Positions 26,773 through 35,585 of a stretch of 64,000 nt of DNA are shown here, one piece after another. Both the position numbers and the translations under genes were made by a program. Within the stretch, counting starts at the first letter, position 1, and each line of letters opens with the position of its first letter. This stretch comes from GWF2-38-69 sp965228125 (GTDB lineage: Bacteria; Verrucomicrobiota; Lentisphaeria; Victivallales; GWF2-38-69): positions 2,046,001 to 2,110,000 of the forward strand of contig OZ245791.1 of the NCBI GenBank assembly GCA_965228125.1, read 5' to 3'. The notes beneath the pieces were generated by a model. It was not told the DNA's origin. It saw only the letters and a list, made by a program, of their open reading frames with translations, and ran no database searches.

Positions 26773-28394
26773 ATTACAATACAGAGTCTTTTTATTCAAA
26801 AACTAAAAAATCGAATTCTAAAGTAATTCGCATAAGCGTGATTACAGCTGTTAAGAATGGTGAAAGGTTTATAAGACAAACCATTGAAAGCGTTTTATCC
26901 CAGAAAGGTGACTTTGAACTTGAGTACATAATCCGAGATGGATGTTCTACCGACAGAACACTTGAAATCATTAAAGAGTATGGGAACAAGATTATTCTTG
27001 TTTCGAAAAAGGATGGGTCTCCTCAGGAAGCAATTAATGCCGGAATGAATATGGCAACTGGCGATATCGGATGTTGGCTGAATGCCGATGACATTTTCCT
27101 TCCTGGAGCATTACAGAAAGTCATAGACTTATTTCATGAGCATCCTGATAAAGATTGGTCGTATGGCAGATGTAAGATTATAGATGATAATAATAGAGAA
27201 ATCAGAAAGCCCATAACCTGGTATAAAAATATTTTAGGGTATTTTTATAGCAGAAATGTTTTACTCTGTGAAAATTATATAAATCAGCCAGCCACATTCT
27301 GGAAGATGAGCCTTTGGAAAGATGTAAACGGCAGCCTGAATAAAAAATATAAAGCCGCCTGGGACTATGAACTATGGCTCAAGATGGCAAAAGCTTCAAA
27401 AGCTATACATATCAGAGATTATCTGGCCTCTTTTCGAAGAACCCAAGGAACAATCAGTGAAACTCACTTCGAGAAACAGTTCAATGAAGAACTCGAAATA
27501 GCAAAAGAGCATGGAAATAAGCTGCATTATTATATTCACTATTTTACAAAAAATAAGATACTAATAGCCTACAAAATTTTGGCAGGCAAAAAAAAGATTT
27601 CTGCTGACATATCAGACCTACATACTTTTGTGATTCCTGCTTACAAAGAAAGCCATTATCTGGAAAATTGTATTCAATCTCTACTTAATCAGAAAGTTAA
27701 AAGTCTTATAATTATTGCTACATCTACTCCGTCGATCTTTTTGGAAAATATCTCTAAAAAATACAAAATCCCCCTATATGTCAATGAAAAACAGAATGGA
27801 ATTGCTTCAGACTGGAACTTTGCGCTATCAAATTGCAAAACCCAATATTGCACAATTGCTCATCAGGACGATATCTATTATCCTGAATACTCATTAAAAG
27901 TTGTACAATCTTTACACAAAGATAATAACTCTATTATATGTTTTACTGGTTGTGACGAAATCAACACAAATGGTGTATATAATTTTCTTCCATACCTTGT
28001 AGTAAAAAAAATCCTGTTATGGCCTTTCTATATTAGAAGATCTTGGTCCTCAAAGTTTATTAAAAAACTTATTTTGGTTTTCGGATGTTCTATATCATGT
28101 CCTAGTGTCACATATAATCTTGCTCAATTGAACAACTTTTCTTTTACAAGTAAATATAAAGTTAATCTAGACTGGGAAACATGGATAAATCTATCTGCAA
28201 AAAATGGAAAATTCTGCTATATAAAAAAGATTTTAGTTTCTCATAGAGTACATAGAGACACTGAAACGAACTCAGCTATTATAAGAGGTATAAGGAATAA
28301 AGAAGATCGGGATATGTTTTCAAAAATATGGAGAAATAAATTTATTGTAAATTTTTTATCAAAACTTCACTCAATGTCATACAATGAAAAATAA
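26769..28394 (+). CDS. Two-domain GT2 glycosyltransferase
   Basis: A 541-residue protein with two GT2 domains in tandem. The first (about 20-230) has ISVITAVKNGERFIRQTIES, IIRDGCSTDRT and CWLNADDIF. The second (about 280-520) has TFVIPAYKESHYLENCIQSL and a degenerate metal site, AHQDDIYYPEYS. Two sequential sugar transfers, or one active and one structural domain, are possible. The start overlaps the gmd stop by four bases, so the two should be coupled. Confidence 0.8.
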   Translation: MNYNTESFYSKTKKSNSKVIRISVITAVKNGERFIRQTIESVLSQKGDFELEYIIRDGCSTDRTLEIIKEYGNKIILVSKKDGSPQEAINAGMNMATGDIGCWLNADDIFLPGALQKVIDLFHEHPDKDWSYGRCKIIDDNNREIRKPITWYKNILGYFYSRNVLLCENYINQPATFWKMSLWKDVNGSLNKKYKAAWDYELWLKMAKASKAIHIRDYLASFRRTQGTISETHFEKQFNEELEIAKEHGNKLHYYIHYFTKNKILIAYKILAGKKKISADISDLHTFVIPAYKESHYLENCIQSLLNQKVKSLIIIATSTPSIFLENISKKYKIPLYVNEKQNGIASDWNFALSNCKTQYCTIAHQDDIYYPEYSLKVVQSLHKDNNSIICFTGCDEINTNGVYNFLPYLVVKKILLWPFYIRRSWSSKFIKKLILVFGCSISCPSVTYNLAQLNNFSFTSKYKVNLDWETWINLSAKNGKFCYIKKILVSHRVHRDTETNSAIIRGIRNKEDRDMFSKIWRNKFIVNFLSKLHSMSYNEK

Positions 28395-28494
28395 AAATGT
28401 CTTTTACATTGCCAGTAGATGTGGGCATCTTACAGAGTTATTGGCAATAAAACCCGATCTGGTAGAAACAATCTTATATAAAAGCATAAAATAG
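28384..28494 (+). pseudogene. Short remnant resembling the N terminus of an Alg14/EpsE-type protein
   Basis: A 36-codon frame, starting inside the end of the previous gene, reads KNVFYIASRCGHLTELLAIK and stops soon after. The pattern hydrophobic strand, then S-x-GGHL-x-EL, is the N-terminal signature of Alg14-like membrane subunits; here one glycine is Cys. The rest of the gene is absent, and an unrelated small transporter gene follows. Confidence 0.4.
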
Positions 28495-28498
28495 CTTT

Positions 28499-28885
28499 AT
28501 GTACTGGTTGATAATAATATTTCTAACAATACTCTTTTCTGTATTAACAACTTTTTCAATTGTTCTTTTGGGTGACAGAACTCTTCTTTCAGGCAACCTT
28601 TTATCATTAAATAAAATAATGTCTATTGCGTTTGACTGGCGGTTTATTACTGCCGTGATATGCGCTATTTTAGCAAGGATAACCTTTGTAATGATTAATA
28701 GCTTCCTTCTTAAAATTCCACGCATGGCAGGGTTTAGCACAACAGCTACTCTTTTTATCACCACAATAGCCTATGTTTTTGTAGTTGTCGCTGATATGGT
28801 ATTTTTAAAGGAAAGAATGACTATGCTTCAATTAACTGGATGTTTCATTATGCTCGTAGGCCTAATTATTATAATTAAACCATGA
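28499..28885 (+). CDS. Small four-helix membrane protein of the EamA/SMR type
   Basis: A 128-residue protein with four hydrophobic segments. The C-terminal end, FLKERMTMLQLTGCFIMLVGLIIII, is the closing motif of EamA/SMR transporters (E in a LxE or KER context, then G-x-x-L/M-I-x-x-G). In polysaccharide clusters such proteins include ArnE/ArnF-like flippase subunits for polyprenyl-linked sugars, which fits here, but a dimeric drug-type transporter is not excluded. It overlaps the next membrane protein by four bases. Confidence 0.6.
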   Translation: MYWLIIIFLTILFSVLTTFSIVLLGDRTLLSGNLLSLNKIMSIAFDWRFITAVICAILARITFVMINSFLLKIPRMAGFSTTATLFITTIAYVFVVVADMVFLKERMTMLQLTGCFIMLVGLIIIIKP

Positions 28886-30381
28886 TTAGGCTGAAAATGA
28901 TTCAATACATAAATAGGATTTTAAAAAATTTATATTATTGTCTTTTAAGAACACCTATATGGGTAATAATCACTTTCTTTTTCTTAATTATTCTTTTTTG
29001 CGCATGTTTTACAGTGCCTAAATTTAATGATGGATTGGCTCATCTTATAATAGCTAAAAGATGGTTTATATTAGACCACAGGCCAATTCAATCAGATTTC
29101 CCCAATATATCCATTACAGTATTCGAACCACCTATGTGGGCTTATATAGTGAAACAAGTTTCTATTTTTCTTGGCGGCTTTAACTATCTCTTCGCACAGC
29201 TATTTCAATCTATATACTATATCGCAGTTCTAGTTCTTACATATTTGTATGCTATTGAACTTTCTAAGAGTAGAAGAGCCGGCAAACTCGCAGTTATCTT
29301 CCTTGCATCTATGCCGATTTTATCTGTAACAACTATTCTAACTTTTTATGATCCCTTGTGCTGCTTTTGGGTATTACTCGCGTTTTTTCTGTTAAGAAAG
29401 AAATATTTTCTATTAGCTACGCTATCTGCCGCAGGAATTTACTATTCTAAGATCACAGGAATTCTAATATTGCCAGCTTTTTTTCTTTCTCTCAGTGTTT
29501 TGATATATTTAAAAAATGAAAAGAAAATATTAAAGACATCGATGCGAATATCTTTGTACGCTCTGATGTTTTTAGTTTTAATATCGTATGACATCTATTT
29601 CAGGTTAGATATTTTACTTAGATTATTCAATACTCCTCCTGGTACAGCTTCGGCACCAAGTTCAAAAGTGAAAATTGTTTTTTTAAACATAGCTTCTTCT
29701 CTGCCAATTCCAGACTTTCTTCAATGGACTGGAATTGCAGTTCTATTTTTACTATTAGTTTTTTTAATTCAATTGGCTTTGAAATCTAAGAAAGTTTTAT
29801 CATGCTTGGTAAAGAAGTTTTGGATTGAGCTCATTCTCATCATATCATATACCATTATATGCATCGTATTTCATTGTGTTACCATTAGATACTTCGCCAT
29901 AATAACCCCGATCATTATTGTCGTAATATGTGCCAATCTTAATTATAGAAAAATAAGATCAATTCTTGCGATATTGATAATAGGATCGATTTTTCAGTTT
30001 CTTCTTAGTTCTCTATATACTTATAAGCGAGGACAGATGGATAAAAGTACTTCTGAAACATTAACTTATTTAAAATCAATTCCATCAAAAGATAAGATAT
30101 TTTGGCAAGAAACTATGCTTGGCTATTATTATCTTGATAGACCAGTTTTTTATAATAATAAATACTTAATGGATGTTATTCTGGATGATCTTAATGCTTT
30201 ACAAAAAGACGGAATTAGTGAAATAGTTATAACAAAAAGATTCACTTATGAATATGAAGGGGCTTATTATTATAATGGTTTGCCCTCTTATGTCGTTAAA
30301 AATCTTTCAAAAAATAAATCTTTGACGAAAATATTAGATAACGACCAATATTATGTGTATAAAATTCTAGGTGGTACTTAG
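28882..30381 (+). CDS. Polytopic membrane glycosyltransferase (GT39/ArnT-like)
   Basis: A 499-residue protein with about ten hydrophobic segments. The first outer loop has FNDGLAHLIIAKRWFI and the acidic residue expected in GT-C enzymes; FEPPMWAYIVKQ follows, and a soluble C-terminal part ends KILDNDQYYVYKIL. These features fit the PMT_2/GT39 type, which uses polyprenyl-phosphate sugars at the outer membrane face. Substrate unknown. A start at 28882 overlaps the preceding gene; an ATG five codons later is possible. Confidence 0.6.
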   Translation: MIRLKMIQYINRILKNLYYCLLRTPIWVIITFFFLIILFCACFTVPKFNDGLAHLIIAKRWFILDHRPIQSDFPNISITVFEPPMWAYIVKQVSIFLGGFNYLFAQLFQSIYYIAVLVLTYLYAIELSKSRRAGKLAVIFLASMPILSVTTILTFYDPLCCFWVLLAFFLLRKKYFLLATLSAAGIYYSKITGILILPAFFLSLSVLIYLKNEKKILKTSMRISLYALMFLVLISYDIYFRLDILLRLFNTPPGTASAPSSKVKIVFLNIASSLPIPDFLQWTGIAVLFLLLVFLIQLALKSKKVLSCLVKKFWIELILIISYTIICIVFHCVTIRYFAIITPIIIVVICANLNYRKIRSILAILIIGSIFQFLLSSLYTYKRGQMDKSTSETLTYLKSIPSKDKIFWQETMLGYYYLDRPVFYNNKYLMDVILDDLNALQKDGISEIVITKRFTYEYEGAYYYNGLPSYVVKNLSKNKSLTKILDNDQYYVYKILGGT

Positions 30382-30461
30382 TGGAAACCTTAGTGATTTC
30401 TTGTGGCTCTTTGTGTTTAAATCTTCTAACCACGAAGGACACAAAGTAACTTCAAAGGAAG
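30382..30461. repeat. Imperfect inverted repeat of the CCTTCGTGGTT / TTTGTG type
   Basis: The 80-base gap before the flippase gene contains CTTAGTGATTTCTTGTGG with CTTTGTGTTT, then AACCACGAAGGACACAAAG, its imperfect complement. Sequences of this CTTTGTG/CTTCGTGG kind recur between genes in many unrelated genomes. It may fold as a hairpin. The end also carries the AAAGGAAG that serves as ribosome site for the flippase. Confidence 0.5.
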
Positions 30462-31943
30462 ATGAAAAACAAGGAAGAAAATTCATCGCATATCAGTGCC
30501 TTCATCAAAGGTAGTGTCATATCTTTCATTGGGGTGGGGTTTCTGGGAATAGTTAACTATTTTGTCAGGCGGACTCTGGCCTTAAATTTATCCACTGAAG
30601 ACTTTGGTTTTCTTTATAGCGCAATGTCATTGTGTATGATTTCCTTGGCTTATCTGGATTTAGGTCTTGGACAATCGGCCACAATCCTTCTCTCAAAATC
30701 TATTTCTGAAAGAAATAAAAATAAATCCAAGTCGATATATTCAATATTTCTGGCAGTAAAGTTCTCCTGTGCGCTAGCGGTGTTTCTTCTTCTTGTTTTT
30801 ACATACAAGTTTTGGCTCAACGATTTCTTTAAATACGATAAAATCATCCCATTCTTTGCCATAATTATAATATTGGTTTCAAACTCGATTGTTTCCGCTC
30901 CATATACTGTATTGACTGCTCTTAAAAAGTTTACTCAATTAAATATTTATCAGCTATTAGGGCCTTTGCTTATATTGGTAGTTTTGCTGACAATAAAGAT
31001 TAATAACGAAATACTTATCCCTGCAATCATTTTCCCTTTATCAGCTTTTATTGTTTTTATTATCCTCTCATTTATGGTTGGCAGATTAGGATTTATTCCG
31101 CAGTTTAAATGTCTTAGGGACAGAGAAACTTTTAAGTCTATTTTTCATTTAAGCAAATGGGTGGCAATCTCAACTGCCGGGCTTTCTACCATGTATTATC
31201 TCGACTCATTGATGATTACATACTTTAGGAGCCTTCAGGAAGTAGCTTTATACAATGTAGCTCTCCCTATCATGCAGATAGCCCAGAGCATGATGGTTAT
31301 TCCGGGAGTTTTTCTTCCTATTGTTTCTGAAATGTGGCAGAAAGGGAAACTTAAGGAGATATCTGATATATGCGCAGTAGTAACAGAGTTTTTCCTCTAT
31401 CTACTCTGGCCTATTATCTTCACAATAATTCTTGCTTCAAAATATCTGATTATATTTCTCTTCTCGGCCAAATTCTCTGAGGCTTCAAATGCCCTTATTA
31501 TACTTTTCATCGGAAATATATTCTTTTCTCTTGGTAGTTTTTATATGGGTACGCTCAATGCAGGTTACAATGCGAAGAGTGTTGCCATCTCAATTATCTC
31601 AGGGAATATCATAAACATTATTCTGAATATTGTTTTAGTTCCTATGTTTGGAATAACAGGCGCAGCATCTGCAACAGCTTTGTCATATCTAAGTATTTTG
31701 ATATTTCTAGCATTTAAAATGCGCGCATCTCTGGGGAGTTTCCTTGGATTGGGCAGTAACAAGAAACTGTTATCAATCGCTCTTATCGGCATCATCGGTG
31801 TGATTATTGCAGTTTCATTCCGCAATTACAGTTTTAAGGCAGTTGCATGTACTGTTATTGCTCTAAACATGTTGTACTTCACCTTGACTTATACAAAACT
31901 CAAAGAATTTTTTTGGACTCTCTTTAGATTTATAAAAGTCTAA
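30462..31943 (+). CDS. wzx: Wzx-type polysaccharide flippase
   Basis: A 493-residue protein with about 12-14 hydrophobic segments spread along its length, starting SAFIKGSVISFIGVGFLGIV and with the RRTLALNLSTEDFGFLYSAM loop typical of MATE/PST Wzx proteins. It should move undecaprenyl-diphosphate-linked oligosaccharide across the inner membrane. The C-terminal GITGAASATALSYLSILIF also fits. AAAGGAAG stands right before the start. No Wzy or ligase is evident nearby, though one of the other membrane proteins could serve. Confidence 0.85.
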   Translation: MKNKEENSSHISAFIKGSVISFIGVGFLGIVNYFVRRTLALNLSTEDFGFLYSAMSLCMISLAYLDLGLGQSATILLSKSISERNKNKSKSIYSIFLAVKFSCALAVFLLLVFTYKFWLNDFFKYDKIIPFFAIIIILVSNSIVSAPYTVLTALKKFTQLNIYQLLGPLLILVVLLTIKINNEILIPAIIFPLSAFIVFIILSFMVGRLGFIPQFKCLRDRETFKSIFHLSKWVAISTAGLSTMYYLDSLMITYFRSLQEVALYNVALPIMQIAQSMMVIPGVFLPIVSEMWQKGKLKEISDICAVVTEFFLYLLWPIIFTIILASKYLIIFLFSAKFSEASNALIILFIGNIFFSLGSFYMGTLNAGYNAKSVAISIISGNIINIILNIVLVPMFGITGAASATALSYLSILIFLAFKMRASLGSFLGLGSNKKLLSIALIGIIGVIIAVSFRNYSFKAVACTVIALNMLYFTLTYTKLKEFFWTLFRFIKV

Positions 31944-31986
31944 GGGGCTTAGGATATTCATTAATTTTTACTGCCCTATTCAAAGT

Positions 31987-32883
31987 CTATTTCTTTCTGT
32001 GAAATTTAAACATATATGAAATTTTTTTTATTAACCCCATCCAATGTTTAATGTTTCTATTTCTAATCATAAAAATCTTAAAATATTTTATAAAAATGGG
32101 CCATTTCTCTTTTGAAAAAATAGTGTTGTATAAAATAGTAATGATTGTTTGATTAATGCCTTGATCTATCATGTTTTCTTTTTCAGATTCTTTCATATCC
32201 CCATAATAATTCAAATTGATCCTCGCAAGCAATTCTGTTTGTTCAAGAAAATCATCTTTTATCCATGTTTGAAAGCCGTAATTAGAAGCGGTAGTATTAT
32301 AAATTGCAGTATGTTCCTTTATTTTTAATACAGGATAATTGAAAGCTATTCTCGGCCAAAGCTCAGCATCAGGACTATATTTGATTCTTTCATCAAAACT
32401 ACCAAGTTTATTAGTGATATCCCGATGCCATACATTGCCAGATGCAATTGGCAATCGCAATTTCTTTACAGTTTCCGCACCAGATGGACTTTCCTCATAT
32501 TCTCTATTAATCGTAGGATCCTGGATTATTAGAGTTGGTTTTTTTATTGTCTTAATTAAAGTTACTATTCGATCAATTGCATTTTTTGTATATAGATCAT
32601 CTGAACAGATTAAGCTGAGCCATTCTCCAGATGCATATTCAATGCATTTATTAAAATTTTTTACCATTCCTATATTGGTCTTATTCCTATAAAGTTTTAT
32701 ATCTTTATTATCTGGCAGCTTCTTTTCTAAATCTGAGTAGATATTATCTGGCGAACAATTGTCTACAATAACAATCTCGATTTTATCTAGATATTTTGAA
32801 GTTATGCTTTCTACCAATGCTATAACAGATTCAACTCTATTAAATGTCGGTATTAATATAGAGAGAAGTTTATTTGTACTCAT
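31987..32883 (-). CDS. GT2 glycosyltransferase
   Basis: A 298-residue GT-A enzyme: LLSILIPTFNRVESVIALVE, VIVDNCSPDN, then WLSLICSDDLYT as the metal-binding part. I chose the ATG at 32883 (MSTNKLLSIL) because the longer frame to 32916 lies within the neighbouring gene; it still overlaps that gene by 14 bases. It probably adds one sugar of the repeat unit. It is the last gene of a minus-strand set with an RfbJ-like reductase and an RmlC-like epimerase. Confidence 0.8.
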   Translation of the reverse strand: MSTNKLLSILIPTFNRVESVIALVESITSKYLDKIEIVIVDNCSPDNIYSDLEKKLPDNKDIKLYRNKTNIGMVKNFNKCIEYASGEWLSLICSDDLYTKNAIDRIVTLIKTIKKPTLIIQDPTINREYEESPSGAETVKKLRLPIASGNVWHRDITNKLGSFDERIKYSPDAELWPRIAFNYPVLKIKEHTAIYNTTASNYGFQTWIKDDFLEQTELLARINLNYYGDMKESEKENMIDQGINQTIITILYNTIFSKEKWPIFIKYFKIFMIRNRNIKHWMGLIKKISYMFKFHRKK

Positions 32884-33754
32884 GCAAATATTTAATTCCT
32901 TTTTCAATTGATACATATGGTGCCCATCCCGGAACTGTTTGAATGTTATTACACGGGATCATTACTTCATTTTTTTTATAAGGTCTGGAGCCCCATTTTA
33001 TTTTAAGACTGCTACCGGTAACCTTTTCAAAAATATTAACCAGCTCTTTAAGTGTACATTTATCATTAGAGTATGCGGCATAACAATCTTCTGTTAAAGT
33101 ATTTTTTGATCTCATCATCATATCGATTAGAATCAGATATGCTCTTATAACATCATCGATATAAAGGGAGTCCATTATTTGCTCTCCTGCTGACATTTCG
33201 AGTGTTTCGCCTGTTTTCGATATTTTGTTCAATAAATTGAATATCTTGCTTCTTGGATCATTGGGGCCGAATGTATCGTTGAGTTTTAGTGTTTTAAAAC
33301 AAATAGCAGATGTTTCAGTATAGAATTTTGCTATGTCCTCAAAGGCTTGTTTTGTTGCAGAATATAAATTGACTGGAGAATATTGCTTATTATTAAAATG
33401 CTGGAAAAGAGTTCCAGTATTCAAAAACCATTTTACATCTGTTTTTGATGCTGCTTCCAATACATTTGTTCCAAACAGAATATTAGAATTAATTAACGAG
33501 TTAATGTCATCAGGCTTATGTGAATTGACATATAGCGCAGCAAGGTGGATTACACCATCATATTTTTCTTCTAAAAAATGTTCTATGAGGTTGTTAACTT
33601 CGGTTTCATAATAAATTCTGCATTTCTTTGAATTAATAACACTTAAATCTGAAGTTTTTCTAACATATACAGTAACTGAATAACCTAATTCTAATAATTT
33701 TATTAGAAGATTCCTTCCGATATATCCAGTTCCACCAGTAATGAATATCTTCAT
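32870..33754 (-). CDS. NAD-dependent epimerase/reductase, RfbJ (CDP-abequose synthase)-like
   Basis: A 294-residue extended SDR. FITGGTGYIGRNLLIKLL binds the nucleotide; catalysis should use Tyr and Lys in NLYSATKQAFEDIAKFY. The order FLNTGTLFQH, NDTFGPND, SAGEQIMDSLYIDDVIRAYL resembles CDP-abequose synthase RfbJ and related 4-ketoreductases. With the RfbF-G-H set in this window it is a good candidate for reduction of the C4 ketone of a CDP-3,6-dideoxyhexulose, but this is inference from family and context. Confidence 0.65.
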   Translation of the reverse strand: MKIFITGGTGYIGRNLLIKLLELGYSVTVYVRKTSDLSVINSKKCRIYYETEVNNLIEHFLEEKYDGVIHLAALYVNSHKPDDINSLINSNILFGTNVLEAASKTDVKWFLNTGTLFQHFNNKQYSPVNLYSATKQAFEDIAKFYTETSAICFKTLKLNDTFGPNDPRSKIFNLLNKISKTGETLEMSAGEQIMDSLYIDDVIRAYLILIDMMMRSKNTLTEDCYAAYSNDKCTLKELVNIFEKVTGSSLKIKWGSRPYKKNEVMIPCNNIQTVPGWAPYVSIEKGIKYLHEYK

Positions 33755-33766
33755 ATGCTTTTTCCC

Positions 33767-34303
33767 TTAAAATGGCGTATTATATTCATTAAAGACAGGG
33801 AAAGACTCATCCCTTTTTGAAATAATAGGATTTAAGACAGGCCACTCAAATCCAAAACTATCCCATCTTAGCCCCTTGTCATGTTGTACTGAATAAACTG
33901 TGCTAGTCATATAAAAGACAATTGAAAGCGTACTCTGTGACAAAAAGCCATGAGCGCAGCCTTTTGGAATATAAACTGATTTTCTATTCTCCCTTGAGAG
34001 TTCCACTGTGATAAATTTTTTATAAGTTGGTGAACTCTTTCTGATATCAAGAATAACATCTAGGACTTTGCCACTTATTACAGTAGCAATCTTATTATGG
34101 TCGTATTGAGGTATCTGAAAATGCATGCCTCTGAGAACATTATTCAAAGATTCAGTGAAGTAGCTTTCCGCTAGTTTAAAATCGACTTTATTCTCTAGGA
34201 AAACTTGTTCATTAAAGAGCTTAATAAAACTTCCCCGCTCATCAGAGAAATTGTCATGTTCAATTATATACACTCCACTGATTGCCATTTTTGTAAATTT
34301 CAT
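33767..34303 (-). CDS. dTDP-4-dehydrorhamnose 3,5-epimerase-like protein (RmlC family)
   Basis: A 178-residue cupin. DERGSFIKLFNE at the start, LRGMHFQIPQYDHNKIATV with the catalytic histidine, GKVLDVILDIRKSSPTY, and YIPKGCAHGFLS are the RmlC landmarks. No dTDP-sugar genes (RmlA, RmlB, RmlD) are in the window, so the substrate may be a CDP-sugar, as for the AscE epimerase in ascarylose synthesis. It sits between a GT2 gene (1-base overlap) and the RfbJ-like reductase. Confidence 0.8.
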   Translation of the reverse strand: MKFTKMAISGVYIIEHDNFSDERGSFIKLFNEQVFLENKVDFKLAESYFTESLNNVLRGMHFQIPQYDHNKIATVISGKVLDVILDIRKSSPTYKKFITVELSRENRKSVYIPKGCAHGFLSQSTLSIVFYMTSTVYSVQHDKGLRWDSFGFEWPVLNPIISKRDESFPVFNEYNTPF

Positions 34304-35127
34304 TACTTGTTATTCTCCCATTCTTTAAGCATAGAATCTCTTAGTTTATCGTAAACATCTTTTCCCTTCCCATCAAATTTCTCCCATGTAAAAAGAAACT
34401 CCATCATAAAATATGACAGGAAAGCAAAAAAGAGGGCTAATCCCTTCCACCCCATAAATAAAACCCTTTTGTAAAATATCATCCAGAATATCGCGGCAAA
34501 AAATCTCCCCAGACATTTCCAATAACCGATAGTTCTGGTTTTATATTTCTTGGCTTCTGCCTTTGTATATCTAATGTGTCTTTCAAAAAAAGTATCCAGA
34601 TTCTCGTGCGTAAGATGGAACACTGCTTCTGTTCTGCTTTTTTCCATTTTATAAACTTTATCTGAACTAAAAGTCAATTCTTGATGAATAATTTCCGAAG
34701 AAACTGCTACAGATTTCTTAAAGAGATATTTCTTCAAAGGTATAGAGTCCCATGGAGATCGTTTGTCGAAGATTCCTAATGCTCCAACCACATATGGAAA
34801 AGCTATTACATCATAATTAAAATTGTTTTTATTTATCAAATTCAGCATTTTGCTAACAAGACTTGGATGGATGATATCTGAGCAACTTAAATGTAGCAAC
34901 CATTCATTTTTAGCATCATTTACAATGTTTTTTGTATGACCTGAGCCAGTGTCAAAATAAGGAACCCTTATTACTCTGCAAGGGTATTTTGCTGCGATAT
35001 CTCTTGTTTTGTCAGTAGATGACTTATCATAGATAATTATGTCATCACTCCAAAGCAAGTTCTTAAGCAGATTTTCAATTCTGGCTTCTTCATTATAGAC
35101 TAAAGTATAAACAGTTATATTTTTCAT
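34303..35127 (-). CDS. GT2 glycosyltransferase, WaaE/KdtX-like
   Basis: A 274-residue GT2 enzyme: ITVYTLVYNEEARIENLLKN, then WSDDIIIYDKSSTDKT, and LHLSCSDIIHPSLV in place of the usual DxD-bearing strand. The WSDDI-IYDKSSTDKT pattern is that of the WaaE/KdtX group that modifies the LPS core. A C-terminal hydrophobic stretch (near 205-225) may bind the membrane. I chose the ATG at 35127; a GTG four codons upstream is the alternative. It leads the minus-strand set. Confidence 0.75.
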   Translation of the reverse strand: MKNITVYTLVYNEEARIENLLKNLLWSDDIIIYDKSSTDKTRDIAAKYPCRVIRVPYFDTGSGHTKNIVNDAKNEWLLHLSCSDIIHPSLVSKMLNLINKNNFNYDVIAFPYVVGALGIFDKRSPWDSIPLKKYLFKKSVAVSSEIIHQELTFSSDKVYKMEKSRTEAVFHLTHENLDTFFERHIRYTKAEAKKYKTRTIGYWKCLGRFFAAIFWMIFYKRVLFMGWKGLALFFAFLSYFMMEFLFTWEKFDGKGKDVYDKLRDSMLKEWENNK

Positions 35128-35139
35128 TATGGATACCAC

Positions 35140-35585
35140 TTATTGTTTTTGGTAGCATTTTTGAGTCCAATCCGAATCTTTATGCCTGTATTTATTTAAG
35201 CTTTTCGAGTAGATGAATAGCCTTAACTATATTATATGGAATGATATCTTTTTTTATAGGTTTTATAGATGGGAAGAAGACAAATTTAACTTGTTATTAC
35301 TGGCTAGGAAGTTCTATAAGCACGGTAGATACTTCTACTTCAGTTCATTGTTGCCATGGCGCAAATCTTCAATACATGACTCTTCTACAAAACAGCATTA
35401 TATTTCCAGACGCAAAGAATGAAAGCTGTATGAAGACCCATTTAAAATATCGAAAAATCCAACCTATTAACTAGGCATGAATCTATAAAAATGTATAATT
35501 AAATTGCTCCCTGTTGCTCTGCAGCTCGGGTTATTTGCTAACCAGGACTAATTAAATAGTAACACTATCTATAGGACTATCAGCT
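35140..35585. other. 446-base divergent spacer, no convincing gene
   Basis: Between the divergent WaaE-like and membrane-protein genes. Short frames of 69 and 77 codons exist but have odd composition, overlap each other and show no domain. It should hold promoters for both directions, but I could not fix any hexamer pair. AT-rich; possibly a decayed gene. Confidence 0.4.

Noticed and set aside
35213..35474. Two overlapping small frames in the divergent spacer
   Set aside because: Unusual composition (many Tyr, Ser and Cys), no domain and no ribosome site; the two exclude each other.
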